A stretch of DNA of 30,896 bases from Funneliformis mosseae (taxonomy: Eukaryota > Glomeromycota > Glomeromycetes > Glomerales > Glomeraceae), in assembly GCA_910592005.1 (NCBI GenBank), contig CAJVPP010000507.1:1-30896 (forward strand), read 5' to 3'. Position numbers and translations under genes: made by a program. A model generated the notes under the pieces. The model was not told the origin of the DNA and searched no databases. It saw only the letters and a list, made by a program, of their open reading frames with translations. Shown piece by piece: positions 1 through 9,841 of the stretch. Positions within the stretch are counted from its first letter, which is position 1; every line of letters begins with the position of its first letter.

Positions 1-1035
1 GTTAGCTAGTTTTTACGGATTTTACCTTTTGTACCCCAGCACGTACCTAAAATACGTTCTTCCATAGAGCAAAAAAAACTAAGTTTAAAACGCAAAGAAT
101 AATTATATAAATAATTTTTTTTTTTTATCAATTTTTTAATCCAACCACAACTTTCCCAATAAAGTTGCGAGTTTAACATTCAAAAAAAACCACGCGCGCA
201 GGATGGAAAAGAAATACAAAAATAAAAAAAATTCTAAGGATTCCAAAATTCGTAGCAACTTTCATTTATATTAACAAAACCCGAACCCGAATCTAAAAAA
301 ATAAAAATAAAACTGCATTTCTATTATTTGCGCGAAATAAAGGAACTAAAGGAAATAAAAAAGGCGCAATATTTTCTTTTGGAAAATCGTTCAATAGCTA
401 TGGCTCGCCTAAAAATAATCGTGAACAATATTTTTTATTATTTCGGAAACAAATTCATTTTTCATAATGTATAAATTATATTTTCATAATAGGTTTTTGT
501 GTCACATGAATAGTGTTTTGTCTTAAAAAAATCTTTCGCACATTTTTCGAATAATGCACGTGTTTTCAAACTAAATTTGAGAACAAGTTGAATTATGCCA
601 ATTGATTAATAGCTACTTGCCTAAATTGGAAATCAAATATATTTGGATTTAAAATATCGGCGTGAGAAAATCATGTTATTCGAAGTTTGTTTTGTTAAGC
701 ACGATCGAAACAATTCATGATATTGATGTATTAAGAATCTAAAATATTTTATTTTAATAGCATTTCTATAACTGTAAAACAAGCGTACCACAGGATATCA
801 AGTTTATTAATTATTAATTAATTAATTGCTACAAAATTTTTTTTAATCACATTTTTATCTTCGGTGAAAAACACATGATAATTTTTAGCCACTAGTTATT
901 ATTTGAGAAATTTATTACTATAAATTGTAACTTGTTCCTTCCGAAAGTCACACGAACCAATACTTTAAAAAAAGAATTTTTTATGAAACCTTCTTTTGTA
1001 CTTTCAATTTTCAATTTTTTCTTTAAGAGTATATA
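1..1035. other. AT-rich intergenic sequence upstream of the Atg22-like gene
   Basis: No open frame longer than a few dozen codons, RNA gene or repeat could be recognised here. The stretch is poly-A/poly-T rich and must hold the promoter and 5' leader of the gene starting at 1036, but no TATA or CCAAT element can be singled out from this background. The closing bases before the ATG are T/C-rich, as often seen before fungal start codons. Confidence 0.6.
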
Positions 1036-3149
1036 ATGCCTGAATTAACTCAAGAAGAAAAACCACCTTACATAGTCACCTTAAATTCGGACGAACAAGA
1101 AATTGCTACACAATCATTATCTGATGATGCGTTAACGAATAGAGAATTAAACGGATGGAAGCTATTTCCGTTAGCGGTAAGTATTAAATAAAAATCTTTT
1201 ATTTTTACGACGTAAGCATATTAATAAATACACGATTTTCATTTTATTAGTCTGGAGCCTTTTCTATAATGATAGGTAAGCATATAAACATACAGTATCA
1301 ATAGTTTTTTAAATTCTAACTCCTCTTGATTTTGTGATTTGAAGTATTGACGGCTTATTTATTGACGACTCTCGCAACTCAATCGGGGTTTGAATTGGAT
1401 CTCGTGACTCCATGCAGAACGGTAATCATAAAATCTCTTTTTCTGAAATGAAAAACTCGATTTTAATTCTCATGGTTTATAGGAAGTTATTGGTTATAAA
1501 TGTGTTACGAAGTTTGGATTTTGGTATATTGATACGGCAAACTATACTAGATATATATCAGCAATCACTACGGCGGTGAAATGCGTGATTTATATTTCTC
1601 TCGGATCTCTTGCAGATCATGGAGGTACATAATATTAATGTAAAATTCATTTATATCGTTAATAACTTATGCTTTTAATAGGATATCGTAAGAAATTTCT
1701 TTTCTTTTTTTCTTATTTGGGAGCGTTGTCAAATATTTTATTTTTATTAGTTCTTAACCCAAGTATTACATATTTTCTTTTCTTTTTTTTTTTTTGACTT
1801 TATAAATATTTGCACGGTTTGAGTAAAACGATTCCTTTTTTTTTTTTTTTAGATATGATTTGGCTCGCAGGACTTTTAAGCATCGTATCGTAAGTAGTTA
1901 GTTATCATTTTCTTTAAATCAAATTTATGATCTAATTATTTTTTAATAAATAGAGTTGCTAGCTCACATATTGCAACAGTATTTTATTTGGCATATATTC
2001 CAACATATACGAGAGTACATTCTAAGCTTATAGAATCCAAAGCAAATAATTCATCACTTGAAGAAATGATTAAAGATGAAGACAAAGTTTCAAGCACTTT
2101 TACCACCCATTCAGCGGCAATTGGTAGCGCCAGTTTCATTCTAATTTGTTTCATACAGATAGGAATTGCCAAGTTAATGAATAATGATCCTTATAATCAA
2201 CAAGTAACTATCGCATTTATCGGCTTTTGGGGTATAGTGTTTTATACTATTCCACTTTACATGATTCGAGATCGCAAGAATCCCCCATTACCAAGGTAAT
2301 TATCGTTTATCGTTTTGTTATTAATCGTTATTGGTTAAGATCATTATTCTAACGTTTTATCCTCTTAATAACAGTGGACAATCTTATTTTTCATATTCAA
2401 TCAAAAGATTTTTTAAAACCATACCAAAACTTTATCATTTAAGACAATTTTCAAAATATTTAATCGCAAATATTCTAATTTTAAATTCAATCTTGAACCA
2501 TGTAATAACAATAATTTTGTTGGCGACAAACTTACTACCATCATTTAATTCAACGAAATTAGCAATCAGTACGGTAATATTTCCTATCGGAAGTATTTTT
2601 GGGATGTATTTCTCTCTTTATATTCAAAGGAAGTTTGACATTTCCGTTAAGACGATCACGTTAATTTCTATCGGATGTTATTCGTTGGCACAAATATTTG
2701 AATTGATAGGAAGTTGGGTTAAACCTATTGATTCTTACTCATATGAATCGATATTTTGGTATACCGCCGTTTTTAGAAATCTTTTTGCGGGTGTAATATT
2801 AACTTATAAAGTATTACTGGCCGCTAGTATTATGCCTCCTAATGCTGATAATGAGTTTACTTCGTTATGCAGTATCTCACATAATGTAAGTAAATTATTA
2901 AATTTTCTCTATTTTTGAAAAAATATTTCGTATATTTATTATTTACTTTTTCATTTATAGTTAACTAGTTGGATAACCCCCCTTATATTAGCCGCTGTTA
3001 CTGACTTTTCACATGAATTGAGATATTCGAATTTCGTTCTCATTGTTTTAACTTTGACAAGTTTTATTTTGATGAGTTTTATAGATGTAAAAATTGGAAA
3101 AGTTGAGGCCAAACAATTCGCAAATCGACAATCAAATAACAAAAATTAG
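1036..3149 (+). CDS. Atg22-like vacuolar effluxer (MFS-type), nine exons, about 512 aa
   Basis: Spliced membrane transporter. My model has exons 1036-1176, 1258-1276, 1345-1421, 1483-1624, 1682-1762, 1853-1889, 1954-2295, 2375-2885 and 2961-3149. All introns are GT..AG and the total, 1539 nt, is a multiple of three. The product has many hydrophobic segments and resembles Atg22, the vacuolar membrane permease that exports amino acids released by autophagy in yeast. The matching parts are an N-terminal GWKLFPLAPFSIMIVLTAY segment, a DHGGYRKKF loop between helices, a central soluble loop followed by GFWGIVFYTIPL, the LRQFSKYLIA segment opening the second half, and a C-terminal GKVEAKQFANRQ tail. 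Length is close to yeast Atg22 (528 aa). Exon 2 is only 19 nt; using the more obvious AG at 1249-1250 instead breaks the frame. No stop interrupts the model, so the gene looks functional. Transport substrate is not readable from sequence. Confidence 0.8.
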
Positions 3150-3277
3150 GTTTCATATATATCACCCTTTACAGAACAGAAATTTTGCCGCCCTTTACAT
3201 TTTCAATCATTTCATTATCATATTGTGCGGTCTGTAAAGTGAAATCACACCAATTTTAATTAATAAAGAAAAAGACG

Positions 3278-3281
<4 letters not shown>

Positions 3282-3317
<36 letters not shown>
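3282..3317. repeat. Poly-T tract of 36 bases
   Basis: An uninterrupted run of 36 T lies about 130 bp beyond the Atg22-like stop codon and 46 bp before the hAT element. On the minus strand it is a poly-A tract and might be the tail of a lost retro-inserted sequence, but nothing recognisable lies next to it. The length of such runs is error-prone in assemblies. Confidence 0.9.
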
Positions 3318-3320
<3 letters not shown>

Positions 3321-3363
3321 GAAATGACATATAAACTTATGATTATTATGTAAGAGCGATTAC

Positions 3364-3510
3364 TAGAGTTTATATCCGTTCATCCGGATATCCGATTAAC
3401 TTGTATCTGTTTAAATCCGGATATCCAGATAATTTATCCGGATAATATCCAGATATCCAAGATATTAACCGGATATCCTAAATTATCCGGATATCCAGGA
3501 TATCTTTTGA
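3364..3510. repeat. Left TIR and subterminal repeats of the hAT element
   Basis: After the 13-bp terminal match, the stretch to about 3510 holds at least eight copies or half-copies of ATCCGGATATCC / ATCCAGATATCC, a self-complementary motif. Subterminal repeat clusters are known binding sites for hAT transposases, so these are probably the recognition sites of the enzyme encoded inside. Confidence 0.75.
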
Positions 3511-3942
3511 ATAAAAATTTTATTTAAGGTTTTTTTTTTCATAATTGATAATTTAATTTAATTTCTCTTTTTTCAAAGTTAATAAAGAAACTTCGCTATA
3601 CGTGTATTTTATATTGTTTCATATATGCAATATGTATTGTCGATCATAAATAATATCATATCACGTCATTTAACGTCATATAAAATATATAATATTTATA
3701 ATATTTATAAAAATAAACAATAGAAAATTTACAAAACAATTAAAACAATTAATCCGTCCCTTACTCAATAATAATTTTATAAAAATTTTACTTTATAACA
3801 ATTATATTTACGGTATCATAGTAGAACAAATATAATTGATTTATTATGATCTACAATACGTATAACACAAAATATTTGTCTTCGCTTACAATCACGCACC
3901 CAATAAGATTGTTCTCATTCCCACACAGTTTAACTATATGAC

Positions 3943-6060
3943 CTAATCAAATTGCTCAGATTCTGGAAAAATCTTACCAAGAAGACGCCAATTTCGTTTA
4001 CAAAATACTAAATGTTCAAAGGTAGATGGCAATAAAGCAGTTCGTTTAACTGTCATAACATTTCCGGCATCGGAGAATAATCTTTCACTGGAAGCAGATG
4101 TTGCCGGAATAGCTAAGTACTTTTTTGCTAATTGTGATAAGATTGGAAAGCGTGATTTCTGAGATGCCCACCATTTAAAAGGACAAGTACTAAAATCTGT
4201 TTCCTCCATCATTATATATTTTTCAAGTTCATCATGCCTTACAGGTCGATAACGATTAGCAAATATATTTCGAAGAAGAGAATTTTCAGGTGATTGTAAT
4301 GGTTGCTGTTGAACTATGCCTAAATCTTCTTTAGTTTTTTCATAAATTTCTCTTAAGAGAATTTTCGTTCTAATTATTTGTGATTCAGATGCAAAACTAA
4401 AAGATTTACATCTTGGATCCAAGAATGCAGCTATCAAACCTTCATCTTGAGGTATATTCCAATAATGTTTCATTGCTATATATAATGCAGATTTAACCTT
4501 CCCAATTAAATCATTACAGTCCTGTGATACATTTATTGAAATTTTTCGTCGCTTTGGATGATCATCAATTTCATCATCATCATCTGGATCTTCAATACCA
4601 ATATCATTATCAAAGACCGTTGTAGGATTAGTAAGATCAATTTCCTCAGGATTTATTTCACTAGAACTAATAATCCCATTTGTAATTTCTGTAATTGCAT
4701 CATACATAAAGCTTATTGTCGCATATTTACTACCTTCAAGAAGTTCAGTTCCTGATGCAAAAGGTTTTAATATTATAATTAATTGTTTGATGGCAACCCA
4801 CTCATCACCAGTAAGATTAATTTCACTGAATCTTTTTCCATCTTTTCGTGTTGTAGGATCTTTATCTCTCAACATAGTCATTGACATTACATCAATGTAA
4901 TCATGAATTTTTTCTAACCGAATCCATGCTAAGTATGATGAATTCCAACGGGTATTTACATCAGAAATAAGTCTAAGATAATGATCATTTTCACTTAGAT
5001 CCTAAGATTAAAGGAATTAAATATCAAATATTAGAAAATAAATTAATTACAATTATAGATTTTTATTAAATTATTAATTTACCTCTTCCTGATTATGTCT
5101 CATATTTTTTTGAATTTCAATTAATCATTCAGTTTGTTTTGGTGTAGTAAAGAAACTAATTAAACATTTTGCTCGTGCAACTAATCTCTCTATTAGAATA
5201 AGCCCTTTTCCTACTACTAATTGGAGTGTATAAGCTGCATATGGTAAACGTGTGATATTATTAGAAATTTTAAGTAGCTTACTAGCTTTAACTATGTTAC
5301 TTCCGTTATCAGTGGTTATTGTAAAGATTTTTCCTTCTAAATTCTATTTTCTAATTATTTGATTAAGGCAATTAACAATATTTTCACTTGTATGTGGATA
5401 TTTTAAATATTCAATTGCCAAAGTAGCTTCACAAAGTTTAAATTGAGTATTTACAAATGAACAAGTTACACCTAAGTAATCAGCTCTACTCCTTGATGTC
5501 TAAAGATCTAAGGTTAAAGAGCATGATATAATACCTTGTTCAAATAGATGAATAATTTCTTTTTTACAAAAATTGTAACTCTTAACTAGCAGTTCTCTCA
5601 CTTTATTATCGCTTGATAATTCATAAAATGGATCTAATTCTTTCACAAATTCGTGAAAACCTTCATCATTTCTAATGCTTATTAGTTGATCATCTTTTAT
5701 AATAATTCCAACAAACTTTCTATCTAATCGATTTTTTTTGGCAGAAATATTTTGAGTTTCATCAACATTTTCATTATTCTGTGATAGATCACTATCGCAT
5801 GTAATACGATACTTTGCTAAATGAAAAATAAAATTTTTAGTACTACTATCAGATCTCATTATATGTCCGCAAGGTTGACCAAAAATTTTGACAAGACACT
5901 TGACACGTTTCTTATACTTTTCTGTAGATGGTAACTTTTTCAGATAATTCCAAATAAAACTTTGTTTATTATTAATATCATTAGAAAGATTCGCCAGTCT
6001 ACTTTCTTGTTCTACATTATCAATAAGAACTTGTGGATTATTTGCATCTTTTTCTTCCAA
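3943..6060 (-). pseudogene. hAT transposase, one intron, three in-frame stops
   Basis: Read on the minus strand, 6060-5083 and 5001-3943 join across an 81-bp GT..AG intron (5002-5082) to give about 678 codons in one frame. Order of parts: a low-complexity N-terminus, a BED-finger-like Cys/His region (KCLVKIFGQPCGHIM and following residues), a SLTLDL segment, TTDNGSN with a conserved hAT acidic residue, DVNTRWNSSYLAW, and a C-terminal dimerisation block (IPATSASSERLFSDAG, CKRNW). Stops occur at 5500-5502 (TAG), 5344-5346 (TAG) and 5125-5127 (TGA). The first two fall where hAT proteins usually have Trp and the third where Arg would fit; these replacements are inferred. No ATG opens this frame: 6058-6060 is TTG and stops lie just upstream. 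An ATG at 6272-6274 is in another frame, so the N-terminus is also broken. Confidence 0.85.
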
Positions 6061-6514
6061 AATATTTCACTCAGTATTGTTTACCAAGTTTGAATTACCT
6101 GAAGTTGAATCTTGTAATGAATCCTACGGTAGATCTTGCGATATGCGTTCTGTTTTTATTTCTATATTTCTTGTTTTGTTTGCTTTTTTTTTCTTATTCT
6201 TTCTGTAATTTTGTTTTAGAACTTTTTTTATTTTTTTTATTGGTTTGTAACTCTCGTGATATATGATCACTCATAATAAATATGAGAAAATAATAAAAAA
6301 ATCATACAACGAAAACAAAAAAAAAATTATCAAGTAAATTCCAAAGATAGATCCTTTCAATAGTCAAATACAAACAGAATTATAAATTTTGAAATTTTTT
6401 ATTTAATTTTAAATATTTACAAGTAAATTTATTTTATTTTTTTGTTTTAGTTAGAATGGTAATGCGTGTTGAACAAATATTGTGAAATCATGTCATATTA
6501 ATCGGTTGATATAC

Positions 6515-6688
6515 GATCGATATCTGGATATATTCAGATATCATCTGGATAATGCAGATATCCAGGTATTATCAGATATCTGTTAGATTATTCAGATATC
6601 CAAAATTTTGTATCCGTTCAATCCAGATATTCAAATATCTGTTGGATATTCATTTTTAACGGATAACAGATAACAGATATAAACTCTA
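6515..6688. repeat. Right TIR and subterminal repeats of the hAT element
   Basis: A run of AGATATCTGGATAT / CAGATATCC motifs mirrors the left end and finishes in the inverted terminal repeat closing at 6688. The copies are more diverged from the palindrome ATCCGGATATCC than at the left end, often with CAG where the left has CGG, a change of the kind expected from decay at CpG. Confidence 0.7.
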
Positions 6689-7349
6689 CATCAGAAAATA
6701 TTTGGATAAGAAGAAAACTGCTTTTTTGTAATCCTATGGAATAATTGATTATATTGTAATAGATCCACCTTGTATTTTATAAGTAAATTATACTAAAGGT
6801 GACAACTTGATATTAAAATGTTTAAGGTCACACAAAAGTGCTAAAATTCAGTTATTGAAACTTTTTGAGTATTTATAAGGCCATTCGACTAATGATGAGG
6901 CAGGTAACTATTCATTAATTTGCAGATGCAGTAGCTGAATACAGGTGAATAAGCTTAATAAGCTAGTATCATTCAGAGAAGTCAGTAAGGTATCGTTGAG
7001 AGCTTACATATGCCTATAATAAAGGTATATTATTCTGTAAAAGAGTTTTAAGTAAAGGAAACAAGAAGGCATATCTATTGATAAATGAAGCTTTTTTTTA
7101 GTAGAGCTCTGAAGGATCTATAAATTTTTTTTTATTAAGTGTGGCAGTTTCGCATGATCTTTATTAATATTTATAATTTTACAAGAAAAATAAAATAAAA
7201 CAGAAAATACAAAAATATCTATAAACTAATCTAGTGAACTAAACTACTTTATCAATATTAACCTTATACTTTACTGAACTAAACTATATATCAGAAAAGA
7301 AAAGAAAACTAATTTAAACTAAAATACAGATATCAAACATCTAGAAGGA
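6689..7349. other. Gap between the hAT element and the LINE 3' region
   Basis: I recognise no gene. On the minus strand the sequence may include the 3' untranslated end of the LINE that ends near 7350, but I could not fix that border. Short A/T runs around 7089-7133 could be a decayed tail. No target-site duplication was found. Confidence 0.4.
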
Positions 7350-7837
7350 AAGGCATGGTTACTGCTGGACTAGAAATTTGACCAGTGGGTACTATAAGTA
7401 ATAGCTACTGTAAAGAAAACAGGATTATATAAAGGTGTTTGTGTAGAGCGAGGGAAACTAGAGGATACTCAAGCTGCAGTGAAGTCATCTTTAATGTTTT
7501 TAGAAGTTTTTCATATTTGTAGTAATTTACATCTTTCCAATCATATTTTGTGGGTTAAGCAGAATATGTCATCAAAAAAGGATGATATAAGACTAAGAGT
7601 AAGTTGTTTGTTGTTTGTGATATTATTAATTGATATAATAAGAGATGAAGGAATGATCCCTTTTAATAAGTCTATGAAACATAAATTGTTGTTAACTGTG
7701 CTACAATCCCATATTAAAGATTGATCTACATATAAAATATGTGTGTTATTATTAGGTCTATTGAGTTTTTTTAGTTGAGATATGAATGATTATTTGTATT
7801 TACAGATGATATTGCTAAGAGAAGTAATATTGTTAGG

Positions 7838-7888
7838 ACAAGTCCAAATGTGATTAAAGTCTTCAATTGCGTTATTACAATAGAAACA
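7838..7888 (-). other. C-terminal CCHC zinc-finger motif of LINE 1 ORF2
   Basis: Minus-strand translation gives CFYCNNAIEDFNHIWTC, a C-x2-C-x8-H-x3-C pattern. C-terminal Cys/His motifs downstream of RT and RNase H occur in several non-LTR retrotransposon clades. The flanking frame stays open upstream for about 35 codons with one stop, and continues downstream in the same frame through HKI-stop-LERC to about 7440. Confidence 0.65.
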
Positions 7889-8222
7889 TTTGTTAGAAGT
7901 ATAAGTTTTCAGATACCAAATATTCATGATTATTAAGGTGGAAAGTAATTGTAAGATCAATTTGAGTTTGAATTATTTTCTTTTGCATGCATCAAATGAT
8001 ATCACCTTAGCATTTTTTGAGTCATTGAAGAGATTGCTAATCAATGTGATAATTGCTGTATTTAGCAATTTGAGAAAGAGTTAAAAATGTTTTAGCTCAA
8101 GAGGCTTATTATAAGTGTTTAATAAATAAATGAGGCAGAGTGATGATTGGTATATTATTATAATACATAAAATATTTAGGACCTAGGTGATTATTATTGA
8201 TGATAAAAGGAGCACTAGAGAG

Positions 8223-8606
8223 TTACTTTACTAGAGTATCTACTTTATTATTAAATTGATCTGATTTATGAGCTTTAACTTTTGTGAGTATTAACGTGAC
8301 TTTATAGGTTATAATAAGTTGCATTAAGATCATCCAAATGTGAAAATACAGAATTTTAAAGGCAGGGTTCAGAGAGGGAGATTCTTCACATATAGCAACT
8401 ATCTTATGATATAATGCAATTGAAGCTTGTGATTCAGTATAGATTTTAATGTTTGAATTTGGTGATGCAGTATAAGTTGCAGTAAGAATAGCAACATTTT
8501 CACTAATGTAGAGAAAGGAGAATGTACAGTAATGATGGAAAAAAATGGCAGTTGCGATTATGTGATTAAAATAATGATTTACATCACATCTGATTGGATA
8601 ATACAA
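8223..8606 (-). pseudogene. RNase H domain fragment of LINE 1
   Basis: The open stretch contains IKIYTESQASIAL, where the second acidic residue region of RNase H is expected, and LTKVKAHKSDQFNNKVDTL, matching the region with the late His and Asp of RNase HI. The N-terminal strand of the domain, with a DGSL-like segment, is recognisable near 9930-9970 on the far side of the Tc1 element, so the domain was split by that insertion. It belongs to ORF2, not to a cellular RNase H. Confidence 0.7.
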
Positions 8607-8640
8607 ACCAAATTTTTGTTTGATTGTTTACTATGTTATA

Positions 8641-9841
8641 CTGATCAACATGTATAAAAAACTGAACACAAGAATGTCTCATGACTGATATGATATAATA
8701 ATGTCACAAAAAATTTTTATTAAAGAATGATATGAGGTAGTTAAGTTGTTGTAGAATAATAGAACACGAAATGTAAATGAACTACACAAAATTAACAAGT
8801 TCCTATTAAGGATACTGTATCAGTGGTTATCACAGTTAAAAAAAACCAAAAATTTAAAACAACGATGTTGTTCAGGATGCCCAAAAGTTTTAAGTCCAAA
8901 AAAGCAGCATCACTTTGATCAGCTCGCTTGTTCGCATGCTAGTGCAATAAGTTTTGAAATTGCAGACATTCTTAAAAATACTTACCCAGGTCTTAATATA
9001 ACCACTCGCACAATCTGTGAGAACCTTTGGAAGCTTGGTTACTAAGTTTGTATTCCTAAAAAAATCCATTCCTCACTTCAATTGCAAAAGAGAGATGAGT
9101 TTCTTGGGCAGAAGTTCATAAAAATAAAAATTGGGAAAATATGGTTTTTTCTAATGAAATGATCTTTCAAATATTCCATAACATCACCTTAGTTCGTTAT
9201 AAAGAGGGTGAAGAAAAACCAACTTGTGGAGTTGTCAAACACCCTTTCAAAGTTCATGTTTGAGGGCTTTTTATTTGCAAGAAATCATTGGGTTTCACAT
9301 GTTTACTGAAAATATGAATAGGGAGTTGTACCGTGAAATTTTAACAAATAATCTTTTTGATCAAGCATATCAGCTTCTTGAAGGATCCTGGATATTTCAA
9401 CAGGATAATGATCTGAAGCACAAAGCCAAGCTTATGGTGTTTCTTCTCAAAAATCGATGTCTTGCGATTCTCAATTGGCCGTCATATTCCTCAGATCTAA
9501 ATCCAATAGAAAATTTGTGGACGATTATCAAGAAAAGGATGGAAAAAAGATCAATAAACGAATTAGTGAAAAAAAACTGATTACGCAAAGGATTTTTATA
9601 AAAATTATTAAGGGTGAATGGTTCAATATCGATTAAAACCTCTGCCTTAATTTAGTCAATAGTATGAAAAGGAAGGTAAATTTGGTAATTAAAAGGAATA
9701 GCAATGTAATTCAATATTAAAATTTTAATATATAATAAATGTGATATTAGTTTATTTATATTTTAAGTTTCGAACGATTTTAATAAATAGTGATCGAGTA
9801 AATAAATTTTTATTTACTACCAGTTTTTTTCGCCACTACTG
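8641..9841 (+). mobile_element. Tc1/mariner-type transposon 1, nested in the LINE RNase H
   Basis: A plus-strand transposase remnant lies between a right end reading, in reverse complement, CAGTAGTGGCGAAAAAAACTG, followed by TA, and a weaker left match (ctgatcaacatgtataaaaaactg after TA at 8639-8640). The size of about 1.2 kb suits the family. The right border is well supported; the left border is the best match I could find by eye and could be off by tens of bases. Confidence 0.6.
8731..9660 (+). pseudogene. Tc1/mariner transposase 1, DD34E type, broken
   Basis: The N-terminal helix-turn-helix region is readable from about 8731 (TRNVNELHKINKF, then CSGCPKVLSPKK and FEIADILKNTYPGLNITTRTI). 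After a frameshift comes SWAEVHKNKNWENMVFSNE at about 9100-9160, where the first catalytic Asp of the DDE triad reads Asn. The longest open part, 9224-9580, holds FQQDNDLKH with the second Asp and SSDLNPIENLW with the final Glu. In-frame stops include a TGA after KVHV. The strongest similarity is to Tc1-like transposases that cut and paste at TA sites. It cannot encode an active enzyme. Confidence 0.85.

Larger units (their letters stand above)
3364..6688 (-). mobile_element. hAT-superfamily DNA transposon, about 3.3 kb, decayed
   Basis: The element is bounded by inverted repeats: the left end reads TAGAGTTTATATCCGTT and the reverse complement of the right end reads TAGAGTTTATATCTGTT. Both ends carry arrays of ATCCGGATATCC-like subterminal motifs. 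Between them lies one transposase gene on the minus strand with BED-finger-like, DNGSN and hAT-dimerisation parts. I compared the 8 bp flanking each end (gcgattac and catcagaa); they do not match, so the expected 8-bp target duplication is missing or decayed. The transposase carries nonsense codons, so the copy is not autonomous. Confidence 0.8.

Noticed and set aside
3356..6696. Target-site duplication for the hAT element
   Set aside because: The 8-bp flanks gcgattac and catcagaa do not match even with shifts of a few bases, so no duplication is claimed.
7479..7724. Plus-strand open frame of 81 codons
   Set aside because: The minus strand here reads as the C-terminal tail of LINE 1 ORF2, so this is its shadow.
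8223..8606. Possibility of a cellular RNase H gene
   Set aside because: It continues the LINE ORF2 order and is split by a transposon; no independent start or complete domain exists.
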